From Lewinella sp. IMCC34183 (GTDB lineage Bacteria > Bacteroidota > Bacteroidia > Chitinophagales > Saprospiraceae), in the NCBI RefSeq assembly GCF_003390915.1, contig NZ_QMEM01000002.1, positions 186,001 through 250,000 on the forward strand: DNA of 64,000 nt, written 5' to 3'. Under the pieces are notes generated by a model. That model had not been told where the DNA came from. It was given only the letters and a program-made list of their open reading frames with translations, and made no database searches. Below, in pieces: positions 1 through 7,771 of this stretch (position 1 is the first letter of the stretch; each line of letters starts with the position of its first letter). Position numbers and translations under genes: made by a program.

Positions 1-2459
1 AATTCGATCAGGGTCTGCTCGAGTTCCTTCGGGTCCATCTGTCCGTGGGCGACGGCGAACTGCACGTCCGGACTCAGCCGCCGCAGCATGGTGACCATAT
101 CCGTGAGGTTCTTCACGCGGTTGTGCACGAAGAACACCTGACCGCCCCGGTACACCTCGTTCTCGATGGCTTCCTTGATGACCTCCTCGTTGAACTGCCG
201 CACCTCCGTATGGATCGGTTGCCGGTTGGGCGGCGGGGTCCGGATGACCGAGAGGTCGCGGGCGTTCATGAGGCTGAATTGCATGGTGCGCGGGATGGGC
301 GTCGCCGTCAGGGTCAGCGTATCCACGTTCACCTGCATGGCGCGGAGTTTCTCCTTGGCCTTCACGCCAAACTTTTGCTCCTCGTCAATGATGAGCAGGC
401 CGAGGTCCTTGAACTCTACCTTTTTGCTGAGGATGGCGTGGGTGCCGATCAGCACGTCAAGCTTGCCCTCCTTGACTTTCTTGAAGATCTCGGTCTTCTG
501 CTTGGCGGAGCGGAAGCGGTTGACGTAGTCCACCTCCACGCCGAACTCCTCGAGCCGCTCCTTGAAGGTGCGGTAGTGCTGCAGGGCCAGGATAGTGGTA
601 GGTACGAGTACGGCCACCTGCTTGCCGTCGGCGGCGGCCTTGAAGGTGGCCCGCAGGGCGATCTCGGTCTTGCCGAAGCCTACGTCGCCGCAGATCAGGC
701 GGTCCATCGGATGGGGCTTCATCATGTCCCCCTTCACGTCGTTGGTCGCCTTCAGCTGGTCGGGGGTATCCTCGTAAATGAAACTCGCCTCCAGTTCATT
801 CTGCAGGTAGCCGTCCGGCGGGAATGCGTGGCCGGGGGTGGCCTGCCGCTTGGCGTAAAGCTTTATCAGCTCGCCCGCCATATCCTTCATCTTCTTCTTG
901 GTGCGCGACTTCAGGTTCTTCCAGTGGTCGCCGCCGATCTTGTCGAGGCGGGGCAGTTGCCCGTCCTTCCCGCTGTACTTCGACAGCTTGTGGAGGGAGT
1001 TGATGCCCACGTAGAGGATGTCGTTGTTCTTGTACACCAGCCGTACCGATTCCTGCACCTTACCGTTGATCTCCAGCTTTTCCAAACCGGAGAAGCGCCC
1101 CACGCCGTGGTCGATGTGTACCACCAGGTCGCCGGCGGTCAGGTCGCGCAGCAGGCGGAGGTTGAGGGCCTGGTCGCGGGTGAATCCCCGCCGGAGCTTG
1201 TAGCGGTGGAAGCGCTCGAAGATCTGGTGGTCGGTATAGCAGGCGGACTCCAGTTCGCTGTCGATGAAGCCGGCGTGGATCGACACGGGGATCGGCTCGA
1301 AGCGGACGTCGGCGTTCAGGTCGTTGAAGATCGAGTAAAAACGCTCGATCTGTTTGGGGTTATCGGTAAATATGTAGTTCGTCAGCCCGGAAGAGGTGTT
1401 CTCCAGCAAGTTCCGGATGAGCAGCTCGAAGTTCTTGTTGAAGCTGGGTTGCGGCTTGGCGCGGCAGTCGATGGCCTCGTCAATACGGACCGGTTGCTTG
1501 TAGTCGCTGAAAAAGACAATGGGCTTATCCTCCACGTCCTGCATCACCTCCCCCGGCCGGATAAAGGCGCGGTCGTCGAAGAGCCGCTTGAGTTCGGCAT
1601 CGTCGATGAGGGTCAGGTTCTTCCCGAATTCTTCGGCCTTTCGGAAAGCTTCCTCGAGGCGGTCGAGCAGGAGCTGAAAATCCTTCAGCCAGATGGTCGT
1701 GTCTTCCGGCAGTACATTGAAGATGCTCGTCTTCTGGTCACGCTCGAACTTGGTGTTGATGTTCGGTACGATACTGACGTAGCTGACCGATTCCTTCGAG
1801 AGCTGGTGAAGCGGGTCGAAGGTGCGGATACTTTCCACCTCATCGTCGAAGAGCTCGATCCGGTACGGGTACTCGTTGCCGTAGCTGAAGATATCGATGA
1901 TGCCCCCCCGGATACTGAACTGCCCCGGCTCGTAGACGAATTCCTCCCGCTTGAAGCCGTACTCGACCAGCACCTCGATGATGGTATCCACGTCGATGTC
2001 CTCGCCCTTCGTGATCTCGATGCGGCTGCTGGTGAGCACCTGCGGCGCGACCACCTGTTCAAAAAGGGCTTCCGGGTAGGTCACGACTACTTCTCCCTTG
2101 GACTGGCTGTGGGTAAGGTAGTTGATGGTCTCGGTCCGCATCAGCACGTTCGTCGTGTCCAGCACATCGAAGTACAGCGGCCGCCGGAAGCTGTCGGGCA
2201 GCAGGCGCACCTCCTTCTTGGGCAGCAGCGCCGCGATCGAATTCTGAATATAGGCGGCTTCCTCCTTATCGGTAGCAACCACGAGGTAGTGGCCACCGGA
2301 CTTACGGTAGCACCCGGCGACCAGGATGCTTTCCAGGGCTCCGGCGAGTCCGCGGAGTTGTACCCGGGCGGCGGGGCCTTCCCGACGGGTCAGGGAGAGT
2401 AGTTTAGCTACGCGCTCACTGTCGGCGTAGTGCTGCACCAATTGCTCGGTAGGATTCAA
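1..2459 (-). CDS. mfd: Transcription-repair coupling factor Mfd, 5' part (runs off left edge)
   Basis: Mfd displaces RNA polymerase stalled at DNA lesions and recruits UvrA. About 819 codons are open on the minus strand with no stop before the window edge. Reading order: a UvrB-like N-terminal module, the RNA polymerase-interacting region (VVHIDHGVGRFSGLEK), and the translocase with Walker A CGDVGFGKTE (near 666-695), the DEEQKFG box (near 367-391), TATPIPRTM, and HGQM just before the edge. The C-terminal part of the translocase and the UvrA-inhibiting tail lie outside the window. No ATG is well placed; a TTG at 2459 starting LNPTEQL is the likely start, so the exact N-terminus is uncertain. 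The gene follows gldN after a hairpin, so it probably has its own promoter. Confidence 0.95.
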   Translation of the reverse strand, partial: MNPTEQLVQHYADSERVAKLLSLTRREGPAARVQLRGLAGALESILVAGCYRKSGGHYLVVATDKEEAAYIQNSIAALLPKKEVRLLPDSFRRPLYFDVLDTTNVLMRTETINYLTHSQSKGEVVVTYPEALFEQVVAPQVLTSSRIEITKGEDIDVDTIIEVLVEYGFKREEFVYEPGQFSIRGGIIDIFSYGNEYPYRIELFDDEVESIRTFDPLHQLSKESVSYVSIVPNINTKFERDQKTSIFNVLPEDTTIWLKDFQLLLDRLEEAFRKAEEFGKNLTLIDDAELKRLFDDRAFIRPGEVMQDVEDKPIVFFSDYKQPVRIDEAIDCRAKPQPSFNKNFELLIRNLLENTSSGLTNYIFTDNPKQIERFYSIFNDLNADVRFEPIPVSIHAGFIDSELESACYTDHQIFERFHRYKLRRGFTRDQALNLRLLRDLTAGDLVVHIDHGVGRFSGLEKLEINGKVQESVRLVYKNNDILYVGINSLHKLSKYSGKDGQLPRLDKIGGDHWKNLKSRTKKKMKDMAGELIKLYAKRQATPGHAFPPDGYLQNELEASFIYEDTPDQLKATNDVKGDMMKPHPMDRLICGDVGFGKTEIALRATFKAAADGKQVAVLVPTTILALQHYRTFKERLEEFGVEVDYVNRFRSAKQKTEIFKKVKEGKLDVLIGTHAILSKKVEFKDLGLLIIDEEQKFGVKAKEKLRAMQVNVDTLTLTATPIPRTMQFSLMNARDLSVIRTPPPNRQPIHTEVRQFNEEVIKEAIENEVYRGGQVFFVHNRVKNLTDMVTMLRRLSPDVQFAVAHGQMDPKELEQTLIE

Positions 2460-2560
2460 GAGGTCTGGGGTTTGGGATAAGGAAGTAGGACTAGAGTAAC
2501 CCGGTTCGTAGGTATCTGGTTCCGCACTTCGGTTTTCGCCAGCGGGTGTCCCTACGCAAA

Positions 2561-2592
2561 CGTGGCAGACCGGATTGCTCCAATCTGCCACG
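2561..2592 (-). terminator. Hairpin downstream of gldN
   Basis: CGTGGCAGA (2561-2569) pairs with TCTGCCACG (2584-2592). On the minus strand it is followed by a short T run. It lies between the gldN stop and mfd, so it probably ends the gldLMN transcript. Confidence 0.5.
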
Positions 2593-2614
2593 CCTGTCTC
2601 GCGGATACTACCCG

Positions 2615-2625
2615 ACTACCGTACT
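2615..2625 (-). repeat. Copy of dispersed 11-mer AGTACGGTAGT
   Basis: This is an exact reverse-complement copy of an 11-base motif that also occurs at 38863-38873, 60887-60897 and 60895-60905, always between genes. Its function is unknown. Confidence 0.5.
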
Positions 2626-2643
2626 AACGAACTACGGTACTGA

Positions 2644-3549
2644 TTAGTAGCTCCAGAGATCCTGTTCGTAGTTGAAAATCTCCTGCTTGATGCGCTCCGA
2701 CTCGAGCAGCTGCTCACGGCCGCTGCGCTCGGGACGATCGATCCGTTCGTCGAGTACGTTGCTGGCCTTGGTGATGTAGCTGTTGAAGTAGCGGTATTCG
2801 AATACGTCCTGCCAGCTGCGGTTGGCCGCATCGTTCCCGAAAGCAAACGCTTCCTCGTTGGCGAGGAGCTGACGGGCCTCGGGGTAGTACACCCAGAACA
2901 TCGGGGCTTCAACCGTGCGGGAATCCTCGGTAGGAATGATCTGCATCGGGGCGATACCCAGGATGCGCACCTTCATGGTGCTGCTTTCCTTGTCGAAAAA
3001 CCACATCTCCTGGATGCGGTACCGCTTGACGGTGGTGGGATCGAAGAAACGCTCCTCCACGACGGGCACCTGCTCGTAGGTCACGGGGTCGGTAACCATG
3101 ACGGTGTCGAAGCCACCGGCCAGGTTGGCCAGGGAGGGGCCGTCCATCAGCATGCTGAAATTGTCGCCACCGATCGGGTTGAAGACCCGCAGGTCACCCG
3201 ATTGAGCGGCTTCGAGCAGGATGGTGATGAGGGGCCGTTGGGGGTTGATGAAGGGCAGGTTGATCTTCTCCTGTACGTCGATGACGCGCCAGATGCGCCG
3301 CTTCCACATGATATCGGCTTCGCGCAGGTTCTCGTAGGGAAGTACCCGGCGCTCGCGCAGGGTGCTGTTGTCCACGATGTCGTTGAGGGGCGGCTCGAAC
3401 TCGCCGTCCTGCATCAGGGGATTGTCGTCTCCGGCGCCGGGCAGCGTGAAGGTGCTCGGCTGTTGCTCGGGGGTGGTGGGGGTCTGGGCTGAGGCTACGG
3501 CGGATACCGCAAACACAAGCAACAAAACCATCTGATACGCTGCCTTCAT
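2644..3549 (-). CDS. gldN: Gliding motility / type IX secretion protein GldN
   Basis: GldN is a periplasmic partner of the GldK ring of the type IX secretion system. The 301-residue product has a signal peptide ending near AVASAQ, then the family's conserved core, including the region around WKRRIWRVIDVQEK and later EMWFFDKESSTMKVRILGIA. The ATG at 3549 (MKAAYQMVLL) was chosen over an upstream ATG at 3579 because it puts a normal signal peptide at the N-terminus. It is the last gene of gldL-gldM-gldN, separated from gldM by 150 bases holding a hairpin. Length is usual for the family. The identification rests on motif recognition plus the diagnostic neighbours. Confidence 0.93.
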   Translation of the reverse strand: MKAAYQMVLLLVFAVSAVASAQTPTTPEQQPSTFTLPGAGDDNPLMQDGEFEPPLNDIVDNSTLRERRVLPYENLREADIMWKRRIWRVIDVQEKINLPFINPQRPLITILLEAAQSGDLRVFNPIGGDNFSMLMDGPSLANLAGGFDTVMVTDPVTYEQVPVVEERFFDPTTVKRYRIQEMWFFDKESSTMKVRILGIAPMQIIPTEDSRTVEAPMFWVYYPEARQLLANEEAFAFGNDAANRSWQDVFEYRYFNSYITKASNVLDERIDRPERSGREQLLESERIKQEIFNYEQDLWSY

Positions 3550-3633
3550 GGGGAAGAGGGTGGATTTGAAAATTATCATACGAACGTTCTACCAACGTTG
3601 TTCGCGACCGCTGTGGTATACCGATTCACCAAA

Positions 3634-3669
3634 ACGGGCCGCTGACAGGTAGAACCGTCGGCGGCCCGT
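3634..3669 (-). promoter_or_regulatory. Hairpin in gldM-gldN gap
   Basis: ACGGGCCGC (3634-3642) pairs perfectly with GCGGCCCGT (3661-3669) across an 18-base loop. It could be a partial terminator, an mRNA stabiliser or a processing site inside the operon. Confidence 0.45.
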
Positions 3670-3699
3670 GCAGGTTGGTCGGTTGGCGGCCGAAAGGAG

Positions 3700-5367
3700 T
3701 TACCGGATCGAGAAGGCCATGGTGCCCAGGTCGCGGGCGGCGGCGTCGCCGGGACACTTGGCCCGGATATTCTTGAAGGTGTAGTTGTCACCCGGCTTGG
3801 CACGGCCAATGAGCGAGGCGGCATCTCCCGAGAAAGCTCCTCCGGCATTGGTAGCCTGCAGGACATCCTCGCGGGCGGGGATGTAGACCAGCTGGAAACC
3901 GGCGATCTCGCAGCGGGCGTCGAAGTCAAAGTTCTTCAGCTCGGCGAAGAGGCCCCGCTGGGCGCGGAAGGTCGAGTTGGGAATATCGCCGCCCTGCTGA
4001 CCGCCCATGGTGGGGGTGGGGTCAGGGATAGGCTTCACCCGGAAGGGGAAGGTGCCGAGGGTTTGGCCGTTGGCGGTTACCGTCACGTTGGTCGTGTTGT
4101 TACCGGTGGGGCGGACGCCCGTCACTACGTAGCTGGTACCCGAACCGGTGCCGCGAACGGCGTCGCCGAAGCTGACGCGTACGTCGTTGGAGCTGACGCC
4201 CGCGGCGGAAACGGTAATGGGGTTTTCAACGCCCATGTAGAAGACGTTCATCTTGTCAGCGGAGACGGCGACGGAGCGCGTGCCTACCTCGTACTGGAAA
4301 GAACCTTCCTGCTCGACAACGTCGCCGGTGAGGGGGTTGGTCACCCGTACGAAGGTGTTGATAGTCTTGGGACCCGGCGCACCGCCGGCGACCAGGCTGA
4401 AGTCAGCGGTACCGTCGGCCTTGATGGGCAGGTTTTGACCGTTGACGCGGAGCGTGATGTTCTCGGGCTGGAGGGAAGACGAGTAGCTACCTACGGAAAC
4501 GGTGGCGTTGAGGCGCTCACCGCCGATGACGTAGCTCTTGTCGGCCTGGAAGACGGGGAAGAACTTGTCAAAGACGATCTGCTTACCGCCAGCCATCTGC
4601 ACGATGTCGTTGACCAGGTTAGCCTCGGAGACCTTGAGGTCCGAGCGGATCTGGGACATCAGGGGCAGTACGGCGGCCAGGGGCATGTGACCGAATTTGT
4701 AATCGGCCCAGCTGACCTTCTTATTGTTGGCCTCGCGCCAGGTTTCGTCGTCGATTCCGAAGGGCATGTTCTCGGCTACGCTGGCAATGCGGGCCTGCGC
4801 CTCGGTTTCCTCGATCTGCAGCACGTCACCGTGCTCGGTGAGCAGCTTAGTGTAGGCGTCGATAAGATTTTGCCGCGTCTCGATGATGCGCCGCTTCAGT
4901 TCTTCACCTTCGCCGGTACCTTCGGCTACCTGACCGTCGGGGCCCTGTACGAGAATACGGGTCGTTACGTCCTTATTCTTCTTACCCTTGGGGGCGAGGA
5001 CACCGTGGCTTTCGATGTAGTCGCCCTCGATCGTCATTTCGCCGTCGTTGTTACCGGCCACGTCGATAAGGTTGTCCGAAAGCTGGGATACGTAGGTATC
5101 GAAGTTAGCGGCCTCCTGGCGGATGGTTTCGATCGTAGGCTGCAGTACACGGTACTCAGCCTTGGAATCGTCCTTCAGCAGCTCGTTGAGGCTCGCGACC
5201 GAATCGTCGATCTGCTCGTTTACCGTAGCGATACTGTTCTTATTGCCCTCGTCGAGGGTCTGGAAGGCGTCCATCACCTCGGCGGAGACGTTCAGGGCCA
5301 GCAGCGCCATCAATACCAAGTACATGATATTGATCATCAACTGCCGGGGTTCCTTAGGAATTGACAT
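3700..5367 (-). CDS. gldM: Type IX secretion motor stator protein GldM
   Basis: GldM spans the inner membrane once and projects as a dimer through the periplasm, coupling the GldL proton motor to the GldKN ring. The 555-residue product begins MSIPKEPRQLMINIMYLV, the family's typical short cytoplasmic tail leading into one transmembrane helix (about residues 11-31). A long periplasmic part follows, with helical and then beta-rich (Ig-like) domains; the KMNVFYMGVENPITVSA stretch is a conserved GldM feature. The C-terminal part has several cysteines (EIAGFQLVY region, then AKCPGD). It sits between gldL (64 bases upstream) and gldN. Length and start match the family. Confidence 0.96.
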   Translation of the reverse strand: MSIPKEPRQLMINIMYLVLMALLALNVSAEVMDAFQTLDEGNKNSIATVNEQIDDSVASLNELLKDDSKAEYRVLQPTIETIRQEAANFDTYVSQLSDNLIDVAGNNDGEMTIEGDYIESHGVLAPKGKKNKDVTTRILVQGPDGQVAEGTGEGEELKRRIIETRQNLIDAYTKLLTEHGDVLQIEETEAQARIASVAENMPFGIDDETWREANNKKVSWADYKFGHMPLAAVLPLMSQIRSDLKVSEANLVNDIVQMAGGKQIVFDKFFPVFQADKSYVIGGERLNATVSVGSYSSSLQPENITLRVNGQNLPIKADGTADFSLVAGGAPGPKTINTFVRVTNPLTGDVVEQEGSFQYEVGTRSVAVSADKMNVFYMGVENPITVSAAGVSSNDVRVSFGDAVRGTGSGTSYVVTGVRPTGNNTTNVTVTANGQTLGTFPFRVKPIPDPTPTMGGQQGGDIPNSTFRAQRGLFAELKNFDFDARCEIAGFQLVYIPAREDVLQATNAGGAFSGDAASLIGRAKPGDNYTFKNIRAKCPGDAAARDLGTMAFSIR

Positions 5368-5383
5368 AAAATGGGTTGGTTTG

Positions 5384-5406
5384 GACCGCCGCGCAGTGGG
5401 GCGGTC
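5384..5406 (-). promoter_or_regulatory. Hairpin in gldL-gldM gap
   Basis: GACCGCC (5384-5390) pairs with GGCGGTC (5400-5406) across nine bases, within the 65-base gap between the gldL stop and the gldM start. It resembles the one in the gldM-gldN gap in position, not in sequence. Confidence 0.4.
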
Positions 5407-5432
5407 TAGGGTTTAGAGTAGTGGGATTATTA

Positions 5433-6044
5433 CTAGGCCGTGGGGGCACGCATGGCGCTGATCATGTTGCCGTACACGTTGTTGAGCGTGGTCAGGTTAC
5501 CGTTCAGCTGCTGCATGTTCTTCTTGTACACCTTGGTCTCGTCGGTCGTAGCGGCGAGGTCGGCCATGGCTTCGTTGAGCTTGGCGTAGAAGTTACCCAT
5601 CTGCTTGATCTGGGCGGAGGTACCGCTGAAGTCGGCCTCCTGCAGGGCCTTCAGGCTGCTCATGCTCTTGGACATGGTTTGCAGTTCGACCAGCATACCG
5701 CCAAGTTGCTCTTCGACAACTTCGCCATTGAGGGCCGCGACCTGCGGGGTAGCAGCTACGGGACCGCCGGGGGTCAGGGGCTGTACGTCGCCGTGGTAGC
5801 TGGACAGGCCGGGGTACAGTTTGTCCCAGTAGTAATCGGGCTCGGGACCGAGGATACCGATCAGGAGGAACAGAGCTGCCTCTACGCCTAGGCCCAGCGT
5901 GAGCAAGTCGATGGTCGCGCCACCAATGGTGGGCATTTCCCAGGACTGGATCTTATAGAGAGCTCCAAGCATTACGACGGCCGCGCCGACGCCAATGATG
6001 AAGTTCTTGATGTACTTAAACGTGGGGGATTTGAAAAAGCCCAT
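5433..6044 (-). CDS. gldL: Type IX secretion motor protein GldL
   Basis: GldL forms the membrane rotor/stator with GldM and uses the proton gradient to power type IX secretion and gliding. The 203-residue product starts MGFFKSPTFKYIKNFIIG and has two transmembrane helices (about 14-31 and 44-64). A glutamate (E55) lies inside the second helix, where family members carry a functionally critical acidic residue, and the following EPDYYWDKLYPGL matches GldL. The rest is a helical cytoplasmic domain. In most relatives gldK lies directly upstream; here the upstream gene is msrA, so gldK must be elsewhere. Confidence 0.95.
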   Translation of the reverse strand: MGFFKSPTFKYIKNFIIGVGAAVVMLGALYKIQSWEMPTIGGATIDLLTLGLGVEAALFLLIGILGPEPDYYWDKLYPGLSSYHGDVQPLTPGGPVAATPQVAALNGEVVEEQLGGMLVELQTMSKSMSSLKALQEADFSGTSAQIKQMGNFYAKLNEAMADLAATTDETKVYKKNMQQLNGNLTTLNNVYGNMISAMRAPTA

Positions 6045-6148
6045 AGGAAGAGTATGGATTAGGAATTCGGAGGAGTAATGGGTGGCGAGCCGACAGGGCC
6101 CGCTACGCCAGCGGAATTAACGGGGTTTTAACCGTGGGAACCAAGCCC

Positions 6149-6649
6149 TTATTGCTTATTACTAAAAAAAAGGTCCGGCCGGTCCGCCCGCAATCGTTTC
6201 ACTTTCGGCGCAATGTACCGCCGGCAGAAGGGACGGTCGGGATCGCGACGGAAGTAGTCCCGGTAAGCGGGAGCGGAGGCACGGAAACCCGCGTACCGTA
6301 GTACACGCGTCACCAGGGGTTGATCATAGTCAGCGGCGAGCACGGACAACGCCGTACGGCACCGTTCGGCCTGCCGGTCGTTGAACGCGTACACCGCCGA
6401 ACGGTACCGCCCCCTGAGGGAGTGGTCACTCGTGGCGGCGTGGGTTTGCAGGTGCACGGCCAGCAGTTCGGCGAGCGATACCCGCTCCGGATCGAAGTGT
6501 ACGATCACGGCTTCGGAAAACGCGTCGTCGGGTGCCGGGGCGGAAATCCACCCCTGATCGACGTGCGTGACGCCCGCAAGAGATACGAATACCCCCTCCG
6601 TGCACCAGTGGCAACCGCCGCCCAAACCGATTCGCCCTTGCGCTGACAC
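6149..6649 (-). CDS. msrA: Peptide-methionine (S)-S-oxide reductase MsrA
   Basis: MsrA reduces methionine-S-sulfoxide in proteins. The 166-residue product carries the active-site motif near its N-terminus (GLGGGCHWCTE; nucleophile C13, with C16 close by). The usual phenylalanine after the nucleophile is replaced by histidine. The AVIVHFDPERVSLAELLAVH stretch is also typical of the family. It is slightly shorter than many MsrA proteins and has no fused MsrB domain. It lies about 100 bases upstream of gldL on the same strand, separated by a sequence with only a weak five-base hairpin (6100-6114), so read-through into gldL is possible. The family call is good; activity with the altered motif is inferred. 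Confidence 0.85.
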   Translation of the reverse strand: MSAQGRIGLGGGCHWCTEGVFVSLAGVTHVDQGWISAPAPDDAFSEAVIVHFDPERVSLAELLAVHLQTHAATSDHSLRGRYRSAVYAFNDRQAERCRTALSVLAADYDQPLVTRVLRYAGFRASAPAYRDYFRRDPDRPFCRRYIAPKVKRLRADRPDLFFSNKQ

Positions 6650-6682
6650 ACCACTATAACACGTTCACCCCCGAAAGGATGA

Positions 6683-7450
6683 TCAAGCTACCCTCCGCTC
6701 ACGGCTTTGCCAGATCAATCTCTTACCCTCGTGTCGTACGGCAGACGCGGTACGCCCGAATAGCTGCGACAGGCGCTCTGCATCGTTGGTGTAGCACATG
6801 GCCTCGATCAGTAACGCCCGCTCCTCCCGGGTCCACGGCTCGAACGATCGCGGCACTCGCTGCCGGGCCCGCTGCATGTAGGCCGGGAGCCGCGCGGTCT
6901 CTTTCTTGAGGCCCAGGCCGGCTACCTCCCGCGCCAGTTCTGCGGCCTTCGTTTCCGTGAGGTGATCGAAGGTCTCGGTGCGGAAGAAGTCTTCGGTTTC
7001 CCAGGGCTTTTCCGCGGAGAGGTCCGGGGCGGTTTCCGCAAGCACACGGGTAACTGCCGTCAGGATTACCCGCCGCGGCAGGATGCCCCGGTACTTCCGG
7101 TACGCCGGTAATCCACGAAGGCGGGGATCCACGAGGCTGCGACTGCCGATCAGGACCCTGGCGACCTGTTGCGGCGTGGGTGAATACCCGAGGTCGCGCA
7201 GATGACGGACCAGCGAGCCCGTTTCCTCCCTGAGTAGGGCGTCCGCATCTTCATCCCGGCACAGATCCCGCAGGGCCCGTGAGAGGATGTCATGTACGGG
7301 TGCGTCCGACAGGCAGCTGGCCGCTGTGGTGGGTGATCCGGTGGGCAGTTGGCCGGAGTAAAGGCGATGAAGAAGATGGATGAGTTCAGTACGGTTCACG
7401 GTTACGTGGTTTGCGGGTGATTCAATTGCACCGGCAAACTTCCGCGGCAT
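6683..7450 (-). CDS. Unknown protein with C-terminal Myb/SANT-like helix-turn-helix
   Basis: I do not recognise this 255-residue protein as a named family. The N-terminal two thirds look helical and charged, without signal peptide or membrane helix (for example LVRHLRDLGYSPTPQQVARV). The last 50 residues, around EPWTREERALLIEAM and LSQLFGRTASAVRHEGK, fit the tryptophan-anchored three-helix pattern of Myb/SANT-type DNA-binding domains also seen at the ends of some helicases. That suggests DNA or RNA binding, as inference only. A GTG at 7399 (VNRTEL) is an alternative start. It is 33 bases upstream of msrA, same strand, and may be cotranscribed with it. Confidence 0.6.
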   Translation of the reverse strand: MPRKFAGAIESPANHVTVNRTELIHLLHRLYSGQLPTGSPTTAASCLSDAPVHDILSRALRDLCRDEDADALLREETGSLVRHLRDLGYSPTPQQVARVLIGSRSLVDPRLRGLPAYRKYRGILPRRVILTAVTRVLAETAPDLSAEKPWETEDFFRTETFDHLTETKAAELAREVAGLGLKKETARLPAYMQRARQRVPRSFEPWTREERALLIEAMCYTNDAERLSQLFGRTASAVRHEGKRLIWQSRERRVA

Positions 7451-7605
7451 GAGACTGAATAGTCGTCAATTATCCGTTTACTTACGATTATATGCGTTTA
7501 GGGACGGGTATGGGGATCAATGGGGTGGCTGTTATTGGCTGGTTTGGTGATTGCCCGGATGTTGATTTGTACCCTGGTTACCGCTTACCGTTGCTTTACT
7601 TCATC

Positions 7606-7683
7606 GCGGTCGGAGACCGCCTTTTACCTGCGCGGTCGGAGACCGCTTTGTACTCTCGCGGTCGGAGACCGCTTTGTACTGCG
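7606..7683. repeat. Three tandem 26-bp units with core GCGGTCGGAGACCGC
   Basis: The 15-base core occurs at 7606-7620, 7632-7646 and 7658-7672, exactly 26 bases apart. Each core is a near-palindrome (GCGGTC-GGA-GACCGC) and the 11-base linkers are similar (CTTTTACCTGC, TTTGTACTCTC, TTTGTACTGCG). A reverse-complement core is present at 15349-15363. Confidence 0.85.
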
Positions 7684-7716
7684 AAGGGGCCAGACCTCTA
7701 CGGTCTGGCCCCTTCG
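7682..7716. terminator. Perfect 15-bp hairpin next to the tandem repeat
   Basis: CGAAGGGGCCAGACC (7682-7696), loop TCTAC, then GGTCTGGCCCCTTCG (7702-7716). It lies 55 bases beyond the 3' end of the minus-strand stress-protein gene, so it could terminate that gene. No long T tract follows. Confidence 0.55.
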
Positions 7717-7771
7717 TTCAACTGAAGTTCCCGGCTGCAGGGCCTCAGTCTTTTTCATTTATCGGGTCCGG

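Larger units (their letters stand above)
7451..7771. other. Repeat-bearing intergenic region
   Basis: This 321-base gap lies between the start of the SANT-like gene and the end of the stress protein gene. The first ~40 bases are AT-rich and probably hold the promoter of the SANT-like gene. The middle holds three tandem 26-base units with palindromic cores, followed at once by a perfect 15-bp hairpin. A short plus-strand reading frame crosses the repeats, but nothing supports it as a gene. Confidence 0.6.

Noticed and set aside
45..2402. Long plus-strand open frame of 785 codons
   Set aside because: It is antisense to mfd, which has conserved motifs on the minus strand; the plus frame is compositionally open (leucine, valine, glutamate rich) and has no domain.
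4063..5364. 433-codon plus-strand frame
   Set aside because: It is antisense to gldM. The open frame follows from high GC in the third codon position, as with several other frames on the opposite strand here.
7492..7725. Short plus-strand ORF through the tandem repeats
   Set aside because: Its sequence is the repeat translated, with no start signal or recognised protein; it was treated as intergenic.
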